A DNA stretch of 64,000 nucleotides from Emydura subglobosa (GCA_007922225.1 ML680086.1:6652997-6716996), one strand, 5' to 3'. Shown: positions 47,137-59,360, counted from the stretch's first letter. Notes: generated by a model not told the origin, from the letters alone. Translations and numbers: made by a program.

Positions 47137-47223
47137 AGCCCTGATCCTGCAGTCCTCCTGCACTCAAAACTCCCATTGGCTTTGGCGGATGTTTAGGTAA
47201 ACAAGGACTGCAGGAATAGCCCT
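47137..47223. repeat. Palindromic MITE, CCTGATCCTGCAGTCC type
   Basis: GCAGCCCTGATCCTGCAGTCCTCCTGCAC..ACTCCCATTGGCTTTGG..AAACAAGGACTGCAGGAATAGCCC; the GATCCTGCAGTCC and GGACTGCAGGA arms are complementary over 11 bp. Confidence 0.6.
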
Positions 47224-48230
47224 GTACTACTTTAAATTTGTGCCAGAAACTGCAGATAATTAAATAACCAATGTTACCTCAGTATTTTCAGAGCTCCCAA
47301 GATTCATGGAATGCTGAATTCATTCAGGTAGCCAAGCCTACTTGTTTAACACAAAATTGTCATGTCTTGAAGTAGCAACACTGCACATAACGTATTTTCA
47401 TAAAGCTATGCTACAGTTTCCTTGTGAATTCCCCCAGAGATGCAGCTTGGTGTGTCTGTCTGTGTCTGCAGGCCCTTCACTAGCAGGGGAGAAGCAGGCT
47501 GCCTTTCAAAGTATAGATGTTCCCGAATGGGCACAGTGCTCCACTATCTATATTGTTACCATAGTGCTGCTAGTGCTTGTGGCCCTGCCCCTCAGTGCTA
47601 CAGGGGGAAGGTGGACCCTCTTGAAAGGAGCATAGCACACAGTCAGAATGAGAAAAGTTGGGGAATGGCTGGTATAGACGGACCATGTCTTCATTACACT
47701 GAAATCAGGCCCAGGGCCAGTCTGAGAAAGGAGGAAGAAAAAACATGGAGGCAAATTTTGGAAAAATGTGTCCACTGGTGAATGAAACCAACTGAAAAGC
47801 AAAATGAATGAGGAGGTCACGGGCAGAGGAAATGGGGAGGGAGTATATGAGCTTCCAGGGAAATGGGGTATTAGCAAGAGCAAGTGAAAGTATCTGGAGA
47901 GATAGTTAGTGGAAGCCTGTGAAGGAGCTTGTGTGTCCCCAGGAGAGAGCGTGAGGAATGTAGGGATACATCAGGCTGTCCTTGTAGTCTTGATGCTCGC
48001 AAAAGAGAAGGGGGAACCATGCCACACACAGAGAGGTGTGTACTGGGGGACGGAGTGAGAAGCTCACGAAACTACATGACACCAGCACAAGCCAGAGAGA
48101 GAATTGCAGTGACAGTGCCAGAGCTGTACACCCAGCATCCCACTGTGCAGAAAGAGGTGGTGAATAGAAAATATTCTATTTCCCCGTAGCTGGAGAGGAG
48201 CAGAGTGCAAAATGAGAGAGAAGCTAAAAT

Positions 48231-48261
48231 CACTCACTCACTCACTCACTCACACACACAA
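48231..48261. repeat. CACT/CA microsatellite
   Basis: Six CACT-type units followed by a short CA run. Not a CRISPR array: units are 4 bp with no spacers. Confidence 0.95.
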
Positions 48262-49001
48262 GTTCAAAAGGGGTCAGTGGAAGAATTGGGAAAGATTCCT
48301 GAGTAACAGATCAAGTATGCAGTTGGAGGCCAGGTAGCGCTCAGGGAGAGACTTTCCACAGGCTACCCCAGGGAGGGCCTGCTTAACTAACTCGGCTAGT
48401 GTCTCTGGAGAAGTGGCAGAGCAGCAAGGGGTGAAATAGATCCATGAATTGGACTTTCTGAAGGCCTTCAATACGCTGCTGGTTAAAAGACTGATCTACA
48501 CTAGATTAACAACGTAGTATCAGTGGTGGAATCCTCAGGTGTGTAAGGAACTGGCTGCTCACAGACATCAGAGAGGTACTGCAGAGAGATCAGGTGGGAG
48601 GGAGTTGAAAAACAGAATGTGCTGGCCCAGTCTTGTTTCTGCTATACATGGCAAGTACATCAGGAACCTCATGGCGGGAATAAACAGCAAAGCGTGGTTC
48701 AGGATGGCAGTAACGGGAATACGTGTGTGGGAGGGCAGGACTGGGTAGCTAGGGAAAAGCCCAGCAAATGCCTGCACTAGACCTGCCATAGCCAGAGTTA
48801 CTAGTTCCTCGTTTCATAGATCACTAAACTTCACAATCTGTTTGTACAAATGAAAGGGATGATATTGAAGGGGGAGAGTCAGGTCATAGTGGCAGGTGCC
48901 ATCCCATGCATGTCGTGAGAGTTCTTCCTTCACTGGCTGGAAGTCTCCCTATTAACCCCAACAAGAGGGTGGTCATTACTGTATCCCTTTTGGTTTTACA
49001 G

Positions 49002-49229
49002 GTTACTGGAGAGAAGAGACCATCAACAGACCTGGGCAAGAAACCCAAAAGCCAAAAGAAGAAGAAAAAGAAGGACCCCAACGAGCCCCAGAAGCCTGTG
49101 TCTGCTTATGCCCTTTTTTTCAGAGACACACAAGCAGCTATCAAAGGGCAAAACCCAAATGCTACATTCGGAGATGTTTCAAAAATTGTTGCATCGATGT
49201 GGGACAGTTTGGGAGAAGAACAAAAGCAG
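49002..49229 (+). CDS. TOX2: TOX2 internal exon, NLS and first part of HMG box (partial gene)
   Basis: Internal exon of 228 nt (76 codons), directly following the 40548-40787 exon in the mRNA. Acceptor TTTTGGTTTTACAG and donor CAG/GTGGGT, phase 0 at both ends, so the join reads [13 protein letters not shown] in frame. Residues 13-24 are a lysine-rich block ([12 protein letters not shown]), the usual nuclear localisation signal of TOX proteins. The HMG box starts at about residue 26 ([15 protein letters not shown]) with helices 1 and 2 ([18 protein letters not shown], then [12 protein letters not shown]). GDVSK with DSLGEEQKQ favours TOX2, since the paralogues as I recall them read GEVSK. The box is cut by the splice site: the last helix must come from a later exon, and I could not find that exon before position 64000. 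The reverse strand shows a phenylalanine-rich frame that is only the complement of the lysine codons. Confidence 0.93.
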
Positions 49230-50352
49230 GTGGGTTTGTTACAGCTGTTAAATTGGTTTTGTTTGTCTACATCTAGCTAGTTAGATTCTTGCAGAGCATG
49301 TTAGAAGCACAGTTTGGAACTTAGGCAGCCAAAGGTGTATGCACAAAAATGGAGGCTTTTTTCAGGAGCATTATTAAAGCACCCCTTGCCACTAGAAGCA
49401 ATGCTTTAGTGGTTTGCATGCACAACTTTAAGCTCCTAATTCTGTATAGTAATTGTGTGACCTGGCCCTAGGGCAATTCCAGTGGAGCAAAGTTCTGTCT
49501 GCACACAAATCTTGGGGCTAGGTGTCAGGACCTTATGGAGCAACTATATCATAATGCTGTGCAGCTGCAGTGAATCAAAGAGAGTTTTTATGGACTTGTC
49601 CAGGAATGCTTATAAGCTGCTGCATGCCACTTGATAGAGCTGTGAATCAGATGTCCTGACTGAATATGTTCTGAGTGCTTCTGTCCTCATTGCACCCTGC
49701 AGTGATCATGGACAGGGGGCGTTCTTGCATGCAACAGATTTTTTAAAGTTTTGTATTCAGAGCCTGACCTGTCAGAGTTAACATTACTACTCCCATCTCA
49801 CCACACTGCATGTAAGATCTGCAGCTTACTTGACATGTCTAAGACCTGTAACACATTGCATCCTCTAGTCAGATCTTTACTGTTGCAGTTCACAAGAAAT
49901 TAGCATTGCCGCAGTATTTGTGACAGTCCCTAAATGAGTATGTAGGGAACAAAGAACACTGCTGTAATATTAACTAGTGCACAGAGTTAACTAGGTACAG
50001 ATTTTAATGGCAGTTACTCTACTGGGGTGAGTTAGAGTGATAGTGTCAGGTCAGATTTGGTCTAAGGCTGTATTAGCTGTATTATTGCTCTAATCTCCAT
50101 AGAGCTGGCATGGGGATGATGTTCCCCAACCTTCTCTCTCTCACTGCATGGATCCCTCTGCAGAATGTGAACCACACACAACGCCTCCCACATGTGCAAG
50201 TTAGGGGCATATGATCAAACTCATAACGTAATGTCTGATGGCAGATAGCTTGAGTCTTAATGCTGAGCTGCTTGGCCTTTGTCCCTGGCAGAGAGACCCT
50301 TAATGCCTTTGGGAAGGAGGGGAGTGACTTTTCTTTGGGAAGTAATTTAATT

Positions 50353-50386
50353 TTAATAATAATACAAATAATAATAATAATAATAA
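50353..50386. repeat. AAT microsatellite
   Basis: TAATAATAATACAAATAATAATAATAATAATAA. It yields the isoleucine-rich open frame on the reverse strand. Confidence 0.9.
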
Positions 50387-51649
50387 ACATTTAAGCAATA
50401 GAAATTCCTTGTACACATGCAAAAGCTGGGGAATTCTCAAGGTTTGTTATTTCTGCTGTTGCCTTTACAACCAGTCAGGTAAAATATACCTAGACAGGAG
50501 ACAGTTTTGTATTTGCTGATTCACTGTTTCAGTGATTGCCTATAAACTACAATAGCTTCTCTCCACATCAGCAGCCTGAAATCCAGTGTCAAGGCCTCAA
50601 AAAGCCCTGAAATCAGATCTTCAGTGTAACATCACACAGGAAATTTCCCTGCTCTGTAGCCATCACACAGCAGTCTGTTTCACACACAGATTTCTAGGCT
50701 CAGTTTAGCTACTCTTGTTGATGTTGAGTCAGTTACAAAAACCCTGTAACGCAGTATTGCAAAGACCCCAGGGCATCCTTTTTTGGTAGCAAGTCTGTCT
50801 TTTTATCAGAGGGAGAGAGAGATCTGACATTCTTAGCTATTGGTCTTTGAACCAAACCGTACAGAAATTCACAATTCTCGCCTGAAGCACCGAGTCCTCA
50901 CTTTAAAGGCTTGCTGACAACTTAGGGCCTGAGTTCTCTGTCACTGAGCTCCCAGTGCTCCCACTGGAAGCAGCAGGTAGATAGAGCTAATAGCCCCACG
51001 TCTCTTGTCGCTTTGGGTCAGACACAAACAACTTGGATGTTTTTCACTCTAGTGAGGTAAAAGCCATTTTATTTGACTGCAGAGATTCCTGACTCTCCAC
51101 TCTAGTGTTGTTTGCTGGGCTGCATGAAGCTCCCGTGCTGCCTTTCATATCTTTCGTTGGAATGGTTATTCTGCGACATGTTTTGTTTTCTTAAGTTCTA
51201 AAGAAATCTATAACGTATAAATATAGAAATGCCAACTGAGAGAAGTACATTGTTCACCCTGATAGACTGCCAATGTACATCAGAAACCCAGAATCAGTTG
51301 AGAAAATGAGTATTCAACTGACTTCTAAATTGTGGATAATAAGGATTTTTCATGCTTCCTGTCCTTCATGTGATAAACCAGATGGTCAGTCTAGTTCAGT
51401 ATGTGCACAGGCCCTCTTCATTGGACTCAGTGTTGCGACGACCCTCAGTCACTCACATCAATGAGTGTTTATTCGTGCAGAGTACCACAGACTTCAGTGA
51501 AATTACTAGAACTGTGATCAGTGGTTTCACAATGGAGCCCATACAATGGTTATTATTTACACAATGGACTTTAACAGCTAGGGTATGGTGTGTCTAGTCT
51601 TGGATATCCCTTTCTGTGGCAATGACCCTTTTGATTGTTTGCTGAGCTG

Positions 51650-52850
51650 ATCTTCTTCCATCTCTCTGCTGTTGTGTCTTGTCTCCTGAGCACACCATAA
51701 CTTCTTATTACCAAACAGCCCCGAGACTGAAGTTCTCCCCCAATGTAAAAAGTACTCTGTTCCATTCCTCTGACCTTGCTGTCACTTAACACATTCACCT
51801 CGGCTTTGCTCCCACAGCCAAACACCCTGGAATTCCTCTTGATCTCACACCTTCCCTGTCATCTTACATCTTACCTCTCTGTAGGGTGTCCAGCACCATC
51901 CTCTTGCTAGGATTCATCTTGACCTTGACAATGTGTCTGCTGAAATTCTAGAGTGCTAATCTTCCTAATTTATTACTCTCTGTATTTCAGCAAGTCCTGA
52001 AGGCTGGTTTCATATGATACACAATTAGCCTGCGGAACTCATTGCCACAGAATATCATTGAGGTCAAGAACTTAGCAGGATCCCAAAAAAGGTTGAACAT
52101 TTATATGGAAAATGAGAATGCCTAGAGATATTATGTTCAGGCTTTTTTTAATAAACAGAATTGTTTTGGAAGGTATATAAACCCTAATGCTTCAGGGCAT
52201 GAGCCAACTACTAATAATGGGAGTCAGAAAGAAACCTTACGTGGCAGCAGGCTATACCACAACTGCTTATTGCAGGGGATCTTCCACCTGCCTCTGATGC
52301 ATCTTTTACTGGTCACTGTTGGGGGCATGTTACTGAACAAGATGGACCCCGGGTCTGATCTGATCTGGCAATTCTCATGGTTCCTATGAATGTTCTTTCT
52401 TTCCAGGTCTGAGAATCAGGCCAGTCTTATCCTCCCGGTCACCGTCACGCTGGCTTCTCCTCTATACAGCTGCTAAACAAATTCAGAAAGGCTCTCCTAC
52501 ATTTCAGAGTTGTCCATGGCCTTACTCCACCTCCACATCTCTGATCTCATACCCATTTGCTCTCTGACTTCGGGTCTGATCTCAATTACATTGGGGTAGG
52601 GGAGAAGTAATCCTGATCAGTATAACCGAAACAAAAATCAAGCCCAAGGACTCCACTTCTCCAGTCTGGATCGTCTCTCTGTCCCCATCTTCCATGCTGT
52701 CCACAGTAGTTGGTGCCTTTTGCTTCGGCTGCACCCTTCATCTGGAAATCTGCCCTTCCTCCCATCTCTAAATCACGGAGCCACTTCTAGTCATTAATAG
52801 TCAATTTAAAACCTACCTTCCCATGTAGCTTATAATTGACTCTCACAGTA
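51650..52850 (+). mobile_element. L2-like LINE 3' region, interrupted by CR1
   Basis: Two blocks (about 51650-52000 and 52395-52850) resemble the L2 reverse-transcriptase end: CTGGAATTCCTCTTGATCTC..CACCATCCTCTTGCTAGG, then AGGCTCTCCTACATTTCAGAGTTGTCCATGGCCTTACTCCACCTCCACATCTCTGATCTCATACCC and TCAATTTAAAACCTACCTTCCC. They are separated by a CR1 3' end. The assignment is by eye and the copy is old. Confidence 0.5.
52001..52392 (+). mobile_element. CR1 LINE 3' end, inserted in L2-like LINE
   Basis: TGCGGAACTCATTGCCACAGAATATCATTGAGG opens it, then GGCAGCAGGCTATACCACAACTGCTTATTGCAGGGGATCTTCCACCTGCCTCTGATGCATC and a GATGGACCCCGGGTCTGATCTGATCTGGCAATTCTCATGGTTCCTATGA tail, the 3' end of the CR1 subfamily also seen in antisense at 4536. 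Confidence 0.88.
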
Positions 52851-53479
52851 AATCATCCTCTGACACCATATGATTTAGGCCCCTCTAGGAGTGTAATGGG
52901 CTAAAACTACCCATGATATAACTCCATTAACTCCAGGGAGCCACGGGAGAGGAAAATGCCTTCCCAGACTATACAGCAGCTATGGAGCAGCTGTTCAAAA
53001 GCCCTTCTGGCCCAATGGCTGGAGTAGCCCCCAAGGTCCCTCCCTTCTGCAGCATCGGGTGGAAGAGGAGGACAGGAGGATCCATGCAACTGTGGTTCCT
53101 CTAGCTCACCCATGCCCTTCTCCCACCTCTGGGCTGCCATGCCAGGCTCCATGCTCTGTAGTCCTTCCACCTCCCTCTTGCACAGCAGAGCCAAGGGGCC
53201 TCTGCAGAGCAGGGGTTGGATTTCCCTCTAGATTCTGTCCCCTCCTGTGTACAAAGCCAAGGAATATCTGAGTTATAGATGCACAGAAGAAAGCCAGCCT
53301 AGGCTTCTGAGACAGCCTTTTTCTCTTCCTTTATTCCTGACATTTAACTACATCTTCCTTCCTTAATATGTTAAAGATGTCTCTGTGGATGGGAGATGCA
53401 ACTTCAGCCCAATCCAGGTGAAAATTGGGTTTCCATAATGGAAGCACTGGGATGGCCCCTGACTGAGCAAGGGGCGAAT

Positions 53480-53660
53480 GCTCAGCTCTAATTAAGAGAA
53501 TGAATTAAATGAGCCCATTTTTCTTCCCTGCTAATTCTCCCTTATTTTCTTTTACAAGATAGCAGTGGCACTCTCCATTTCTTTACACATGCTTTATAAG
53601 TGGCTCAATTTCTCTGGCTTTCTAATTGATTTAATTAAGTCATTTGTTCCTTGTCTGAAT
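53480..53660. promoter_or_regulatory. Candidate conserved non-coding element
   Basis: Repeat-free block with CTCTAATTAAGAGAATGAATTAAATG and CTAATTGATTTAATTAAGTC, lying between LINE-rich segments. Inference from composition only. Confidence 0.3.
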
Positions 53661-54039
53661 GCTTAAATATTAACTTCCTGGCTTTGTCTCCATCTGTATA
53701 CATTTCTCCTGCTACAATTACCTCCACCGCCTGAGGCTCTGGCAGTGAGGACACTATTTATCTTTGACCGCCGGGGGCTGCACTGGTGGTTTGTGAGATG
53801 GGGCACGTTTGCTCTCGAAGTGTTTGACTGGATTGTGGTTTGTTTAGTCCCTATTTGCTTTCTCTTGGCCAAGCTGCCAGTATTTCCAGTCTCTTTCATT
53901 TACATTCCTAAGCAAATGCTAAGACAAAAAGAAATGTTAGATTAACACCATTTATTTGATATAAGAAAACACTGGCTGATGATTAGAACATACAATACAT
54001 AGGGCATTTCTTCCAAGAGTCTCAAAGCATGATACAGTC

Positions 54040-54232
54040 TTCCTGATTGTAAAGATAGCTAACCACTGGAACAAATTACCTAGAGAGGCTGTGGAATCTC
54101 TGTCATTGGAGGTTTTTAAGCATAGGTTAGACAAACACCTGTTAGGAATGGCTTAGATAATACTTAGTCCTGCTTCAGTGCAGGGGCCTGGTCTATCAAG
54201 ATCCCTTCCAGGGCTACATTTCTGTGATTAAT
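54040..54232 (+). mobile_element. CR1 LINE 3' end
   Basis: CTGGAACAAATTACCTAGAGAGGCTGTGGAATCTCTGTCATTGGAGGTTTTTAAG, ACAAACACCTGTTAGGAATGGCTTAGATAATACTTAGTCCTGC and a GATCCCTTCCAGGGCTACATTTCTGTGATT tail. Confidence 0.95.
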
Positions 54233-54237
54233 GTATT

Positions 54238-54420
54238 AACTCAAACCTTCCTAGGTAAATAGATAAGTAAGCATCATTATCCCAATTTAACAGATGAGTA
54301 AAGTGAGGAGCAGAGAAGGTGAATGGCTAGGACAGTCACACAGTGAATCCTTGGCCAAAATAGAAATAAAACCCAGGAATCCTGACTCACAGCACTTGCT
54401 TTACTAGACTACAATTCAAT
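54238..54420 (-). repeat. MIR SINE
   Basis: ATAAGTAAGCATCATTATCCCAATTTAACAGATGAGTAAAGTGAGGAGCAGAGAAGGTGAATGGCTAGGACAGTCACACAGTGAATCC with the GAATCCTGACTCACAGCACTTGCTTTACTAGACTACA end. It adjoins the CR1 tail. Confidence 0.92.
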
Positions 54421-55024
54421 AGATCGTCTGAAAGGAACTCCTTAGTGTTCATTACTGCTTCTAGTACATTGCTAGTTCTAGAGACATGGATGTTTTTTAA
54501 ATGTCTATAAAGTATCTGAAAGAAAATTAAATTACATTATTCAAAATATTGCCGTTATGCGCATGGAGCTAATCTCACAAAAAGGTCTGTGCAAAGTATG
54601 AATGACAAGATTGCAGTCTGCCACGCAACCCAGTATTCAGAGACATAACTTTAGCCCCATAATAAAGGTTTCCTTACAACAATTAAAAGCTAACAAGTAA
54701 TGAGCCAAATTCTGAAGGCCTTACTCAATTTTTACTGAGTTCTGCTTGGACAAAACTTCCATTGACACCAATAGGACTTTTCTTGAATAGAAACTATGGA
54801 TTATGGGATATGTCCACAGAACATTACTGTATCGCTGGCATAACATGGAGACCCCAACCTTGCATTCCTTGTCATCAATGGGAGTTTTGTGTGCACATCA
54901 GGAGTTTGGGATCTGCAAGGTATGGCAGATCAAGACTGTAGCTAGACGATGTTCTCAAAAGCAAACTAGGGAAATGTCTGAGTGTAAGGTGGGTACACAA
55001 AAGAGAATACTTAGAGAGTAGTTG

Positions 55025-56035
55025 TCAATGAAACACTGTCAAACTGGGAGGATGTATCTAGTAGGATCTCACAAGGGTCAGTCCTCAGTCCACTGCTATT
55101 CAGTATTTTCATTAATGACTTGGATAATGGAGTGGAGAGTATGCTTATAAAATTTTCAGATGACACCAAATTGGGATGGTTTGGAGGACAGAATTGGAAT
55201 TAAAAATGACCTTGACAAATTGTAGAGTTGGTATGAAATCAACAAGATGAAATTCAATTAAGACAAGTGCAAAGTACTTCACTAAGGAAGGAAAAATCAA
55301 ATGTACAAGTACAAAATGAGAAATAGCTGGCTGGGTGGTAGTACTGCTTAAAAGGATCTGGGGGTTGTAGTGAATCACAAATTTAATAAGTCAACAGTGT
55401 GATGCAGTTGTGAAAAAAGGCTAATATTCTGAGGTGGATTAACAGTAGTGTCACATGTAAGACACGGGAGGTAATTGTCCCGCTCTGATCAGGGCAGATG
55501 AGGCCCCAGCTGGAGTACTGCATCCAGTTCTGGGCCCCACACTTTCGGAAAGATGTGGACAAATTGAAGAGAGTCCAGAGGAGCCCTACAAAAATTACAA
55601 GGTTTAGAAAACCAGACTGTGAGGAAAGCTTATAAAGTGGGGCACATTTAGTCCTGAGAAAAGAGAACTGGGGGGGGGGGTGGGGAGGGAGCCTGGTAAC
55701 AATCTTCAAATTTGTGAAGGGCTTTTATAAATAGTACTGTAATCAGTTGTTCTCATGTCCCCTGGAGGTAGGAGAAGAAGTAATGGGCTTAATCTGCAGC
55801 AAGGGAGATTTAGGTTAGATTTTAGGCTAAATTTTCTAACGCTATAGGTAGTTAAACTCTGGAACAGGCTTCCAAAGGAGGTTGTGGAGTCCCCGTCATT
55901 GGAGGCTTTTAAGGACAGGTTGGATAAACACATGTCAGGGATAATCTAGGTTTACTTGGTCCTGTCTCAGCGCAGGGGGCTGGACTTGGTGGCTTCTCAA
56001 GGTTCTCTCCACCCCAATGTTTCTTCGTTTTTATG
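55025..56035 (+). mobile_element. CR1 LINE, reverse-transcriptase end through 3' tail
   Basis: The longest forward CR1 here, about 1 kb. It enters in the reverse-transcriptase domain (a PLLFSIFINDLDNG-like block at about 55092-55133, then FSDDTKLG at about 55155-55180, a degraded F-ADD box). It passes through GGAGTACTGCATCCAGTTCTGGGCCCC and CTCTGGAACAGGCTTCCAAAGGAGGTTGTGGAGTCCC, and ends in the TCAGCGCAGGGGGCTGGACTTGGTGGC tail. A run of ten G lies at 55671-55680. Frame breaks and stops make it inactive. Confidence 0.95.
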
Positions 56036-56739
56036 ATTTAAAAGAAGGCAGAAGTGCTCCCAGGTCAATATTTTTACGCATCATTTACCTCATTGAGCTT
56101 CCACTTTTTGTAAGTGGATGCTGGAAATGAAGTCTTCCCACAGCCCGTTTGACTTGATGGCTCTATTTCGCTTGGAGAAAGATTGCAAACCTTATTATTT
56201 CTTGTTCTTAGATGGTCTCAAATCTCTCCCGGCAGATGTATTTTGGTGCCAGCCCTTTCAGAGAATGTCCAGGATGAGGCAGGAAGGGAGGACCAAGGGA
56301 AGGGGTTTGAAACTGATTGTCTGATAAATCCATTCATATCTGACCACAGCCATTGCATTATTGACTCAGGTTTCTAATACATACTGACTGTTTCACAGTA
56401 TGTGCCCATTAAGCATCACAAATACACTGACCAGTCTGTCCCTGTATGCTACATTTAATAGTTATATATGGCATTGAGTGAACCCAGCCACCATCTCTGT
56501 GCTGGTGAAGGATGGTCCATAAATTCCCTGCTTGTGCCAGCACCTTGGCCATGATCACTACAAAGTGTATCCAATCCCGCCAGTTAGAGAGGGTGGCCCA
56601 GTGCCAGTCCTCCAAGCAGGCAGAATCTAATACCCTTCCACAGCTGGCTGATTGGCAGTGTGTGTTAATTTGAGACACCACATACGGCATCTTTACATAT
56701 TGAAGTGAGAGACTACTGTTTGCCATGTACCTCTGAAAG

Positions 56740-56920
56740 CAAGCAAAGGGTTAATCCTTTCCTGTGGGTTGCTAATGATTATATGCACTGCAATAGCAAA
56801 GCTGTAGCCATTTATTTGCCATCGAACAGGTGCTGCTGCTCCCTCAAAGCAAATTTGCTTTCTTCTGCTGATGAAATAAGCAAAATAAAGGTTGCTTACG
56901 TCTCGTTTCAAATATGTTTT
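56740..56920. promoter_or_regulatory. Candidate conserved non-coding element
   Basis: Repeat-free block with GGGTTAATCC, GCTAATGATTATATGC, AACAGGTGCTGCTGC (an E-box) and AGCAAATTTGCTTTC, just downstream of the long CR1 copy. Inference from composition only. Confidence 0.3.
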
Positions 56921-59180
56921 TTCTTTCCCCTGCACTAACTGAAAGACAAACACAGACTGGGAAACAGAATGCATAGTATGCAAGAAACCTATAATCTAGG
57001 AACATCTTCGATTAGAAAGCTGCTGTCACGATGTGTATTTCTTAGTTTTTTTCCTTCTGGTTTATCACTTGTGCCTTTTGTCATATTGTTCCTTCTTCTC
57101 TTCCCAGCCTCTTCACAATGAATCTTCATTTTCCCTCTGACACACTTGTATCTAAATTCCTCATTTCCTGCCTTTTTTTATTTATATCTGTTGCCTGGTG
57201 ATTTGATCATGCTGTGGAATACAGGATTAGCAATCTCCCTGTCCTTGGGTACTGCTCAAGGACACCTGTTTGACAACTTGCACCGTTTCCTTCCCTCCTT
57301 AACCCCTTCTAGCATTGAATTTGCCATGTCCAAATAATAGTAAATAGAATATATAAATAATAATAATAACGTTAAATACCTCCACCTCTATGTTTACAGT
57401 ACATAAGAACCATCGTTCTTCAGCAGCTGGTGTGGCCTTTCCTAAGAAGCTTACACAGAAATCTAAAGAATGTGACACTACAAATAAATAAATAATACAC
57501 GCTCTTTGAACTTTGCAAATAGTTTATCCAGTAGAGATAGCTTACACTTTACTCAAAAGTAAATGCTAATTCAGTTATCATCATCAAATAGGTTACCTGT
57601 CTCTAGTAATCCTCCTTCAGCTCCCAGCTCCCTGTATAATTCCTTGCCACAATGTTAGGTTTTTTTCCCACTAAACAGATACATACCTGTGTTCACAACC
57701 TTAGAGAGAGAGATTTAAACGAGCAGGCTGATTTGACACTCATCATAGCAGATTTTGAGGACTGAATTGAAATGAACTCTTCTAATTCTGCAGAGAAGAT
57801 TCTGCCCTGGAACAAGCATGGGGTTTAGGCCACCTGTCAAAACTCAATCAAGATGTTGAAATCTAGCTAACATTTGCGCCATCTGGAAGAGCTTAGGTTA
57901 TCTGGATTGGCACTATTCAGACACTACCTAACTGGAGTGACTGGGTTCTACTTTCAAACTGCTTCTATAAATCTCATGCTATCCCATTCTATTTAATGGA
58001 TGGCAAATGCCTCCATCTGTTGAGCCGGCCATGCTGAATCAGCCTGCATGCTCTGCAGTAAGGAGGGGTGAGATATGGGAAGAGCCTGAAAGTAAGTCAG
58101 CCAGAGGCTGTTGCACTGGGCTCCCAGGGATGAAGTGCAAAGTGCACTGCTCTCCAGTAGGGCTAGCTGTTCCCCCTGTGCCCAGCTCGCTATGGGTGAC
58201 GCTGAGCATATCTCACTGCACTGGGTATAGGGATGCTCTGCCTGTGGCATGTATTTAAACGTGGGCAAAAAGGCCATGCTAGAATGAAAGAGACAGTCAA
58301 AGCCTTTACTCCGCTACCCCATAAAAACTGGGAGGCGAAGTATGATCTTTCTGCTCTGTTCAGGTTGCCTTAATGGTTCTGCATGTGGTCCCTGCAGGAG
58401 TAGGGAGGGGTCCACTCACTCCCGTCTGAGGGAGGCACAGTCCTAACACTGAAATTGATGCCAATAGCACAGGATCCCAAGGGACTGCTGTCATTAGGGG
58501 GGGTGATTTCCTGATGATGAAAGCCTTCACTGTGGAACTCAATGGCCATGCCCATCTGCTTCTGCATGTGTCCCAGGGAGACACTGTAAAGGCCCTATCC
58601 ATGCTTCCCATACAGCTGTGCCAGGGACCCTAACAATTTGGTTGTCTCCTAGCTTGGTGACAAATGTGGCTCTAGTCTGTGGTGCAGACCAGACCATAAC
58701 TATGTTTCATACTCAGCTCCAGCCTATCCTACAAGTCTGAACCAATCAATAGGTAGGTTACGGGGAAACAAAATGGCACTGAGGTTCCCTGGCCTTCCGG
58801 TGTTTGTGCACAGAGGACCCAAGACCCCCTCTAGTACAGCCTCTCAGTTAGTGTGTTCGGATTTTGGCACACTGTTTTTGGAACAGACAGGACCCCAAAA
58901 ACCAGTCTCTCTCTTTCCCTCCTGCAACACATTTTGGGCCTGCACTAGAGGAAGCATGTTGCCATGATGAGTCCCAGAGGCTTGCTGAATGGTTTGGGAA
59001 TAATCAGGGTAATCCACAAGTGCCCTCCTGTCTGCACAAGGTAGGTGGGCAGCGCTCTGTGAAGAAGATCCATGTCTCCTACGGGCTGGGACCTGATCTT
59101 GTGAGGCAGTGAAGCATATTCAGCTCCTCCCAAATGGTGCCAATGGGCATTGGGGATGCTCATCCCCTCACAGGATGATT

Positions 59181-59270
59181 TAGCTGAGGTTAGTCCTGCT
59201 TTGAGCAGGGGGTTGGACTAGATGATCTCCTGAGGTCCCTTCCAACTCCAACCTTCTATGATTCTATGAT
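59181..59270 (+). mobile_element. CR1 LINE 3' terminus
   Basis: TTAGTCCTGCTTTGAGCAGGGGGTTGGACTAGATGATCTCCTGAGGTCCCTTCCAACTCCAACCTTCTATGATTCTATGAT, ending in the CR1-specific tandem ATTCTATG tail. Confidence 0.97.
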
Positions 59271-59360
59271 TGAGCCCAAGGCCAGCAGGGGCAGATGCTC
59301 GTTCCATGTCTGTGTTAAGGGGGAAAGATGCTTAATGGTGAGCCCAGTGGCTGATTAAGG

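Larger units (their letters stand above)
40788..49001 (+). other. TOX2 intron between the two recognised exons
   Basis: An 8.2 kb intron bounded by donor AAG/GTACGT and acceptor TTTTACAG. It contains a pyrimidine-rich tract at 45113-45138, a repeat with strong hairpins at about 45790-46250, a MIR at 46405-46610, a short palindromic MITE at 47137-47223 and a CACT microsatellite at 48231-48261. The parts 40788-45050 and 46620-48990 otherwise show nothing recognisable. The open frames at 43888-44588 lie in a GC-richer patch and overlap in several frames on both strands, as chance frames do. Confidence 0.85.

Noticed and set aside
48231..48261. Short regular repeat considered as CRISPR
   Set aside because: It is a 4 bp microsatellite without spacers in vertebrate DNA.
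48884..49081. Reverse-strand frame with a phenylalanine-rich start
   Set aside because: It is the complement of the TOX2 lysine block and runs across the splice acceptor.
40548..49229. Assignment of the exons to TOX, TOX3 or TOX4
   Set aside because: Those paralogues, as remembered, have GEVSK in the HMG box and different linkers before GEKRP or GKK; the linker here fits TOX2.
58360..58611. Reverse-strand 83-codon frame considered as an antisense gene
   Set aside because: No known motif, overlapping frames on the same strand, and no splice or promoter signals.
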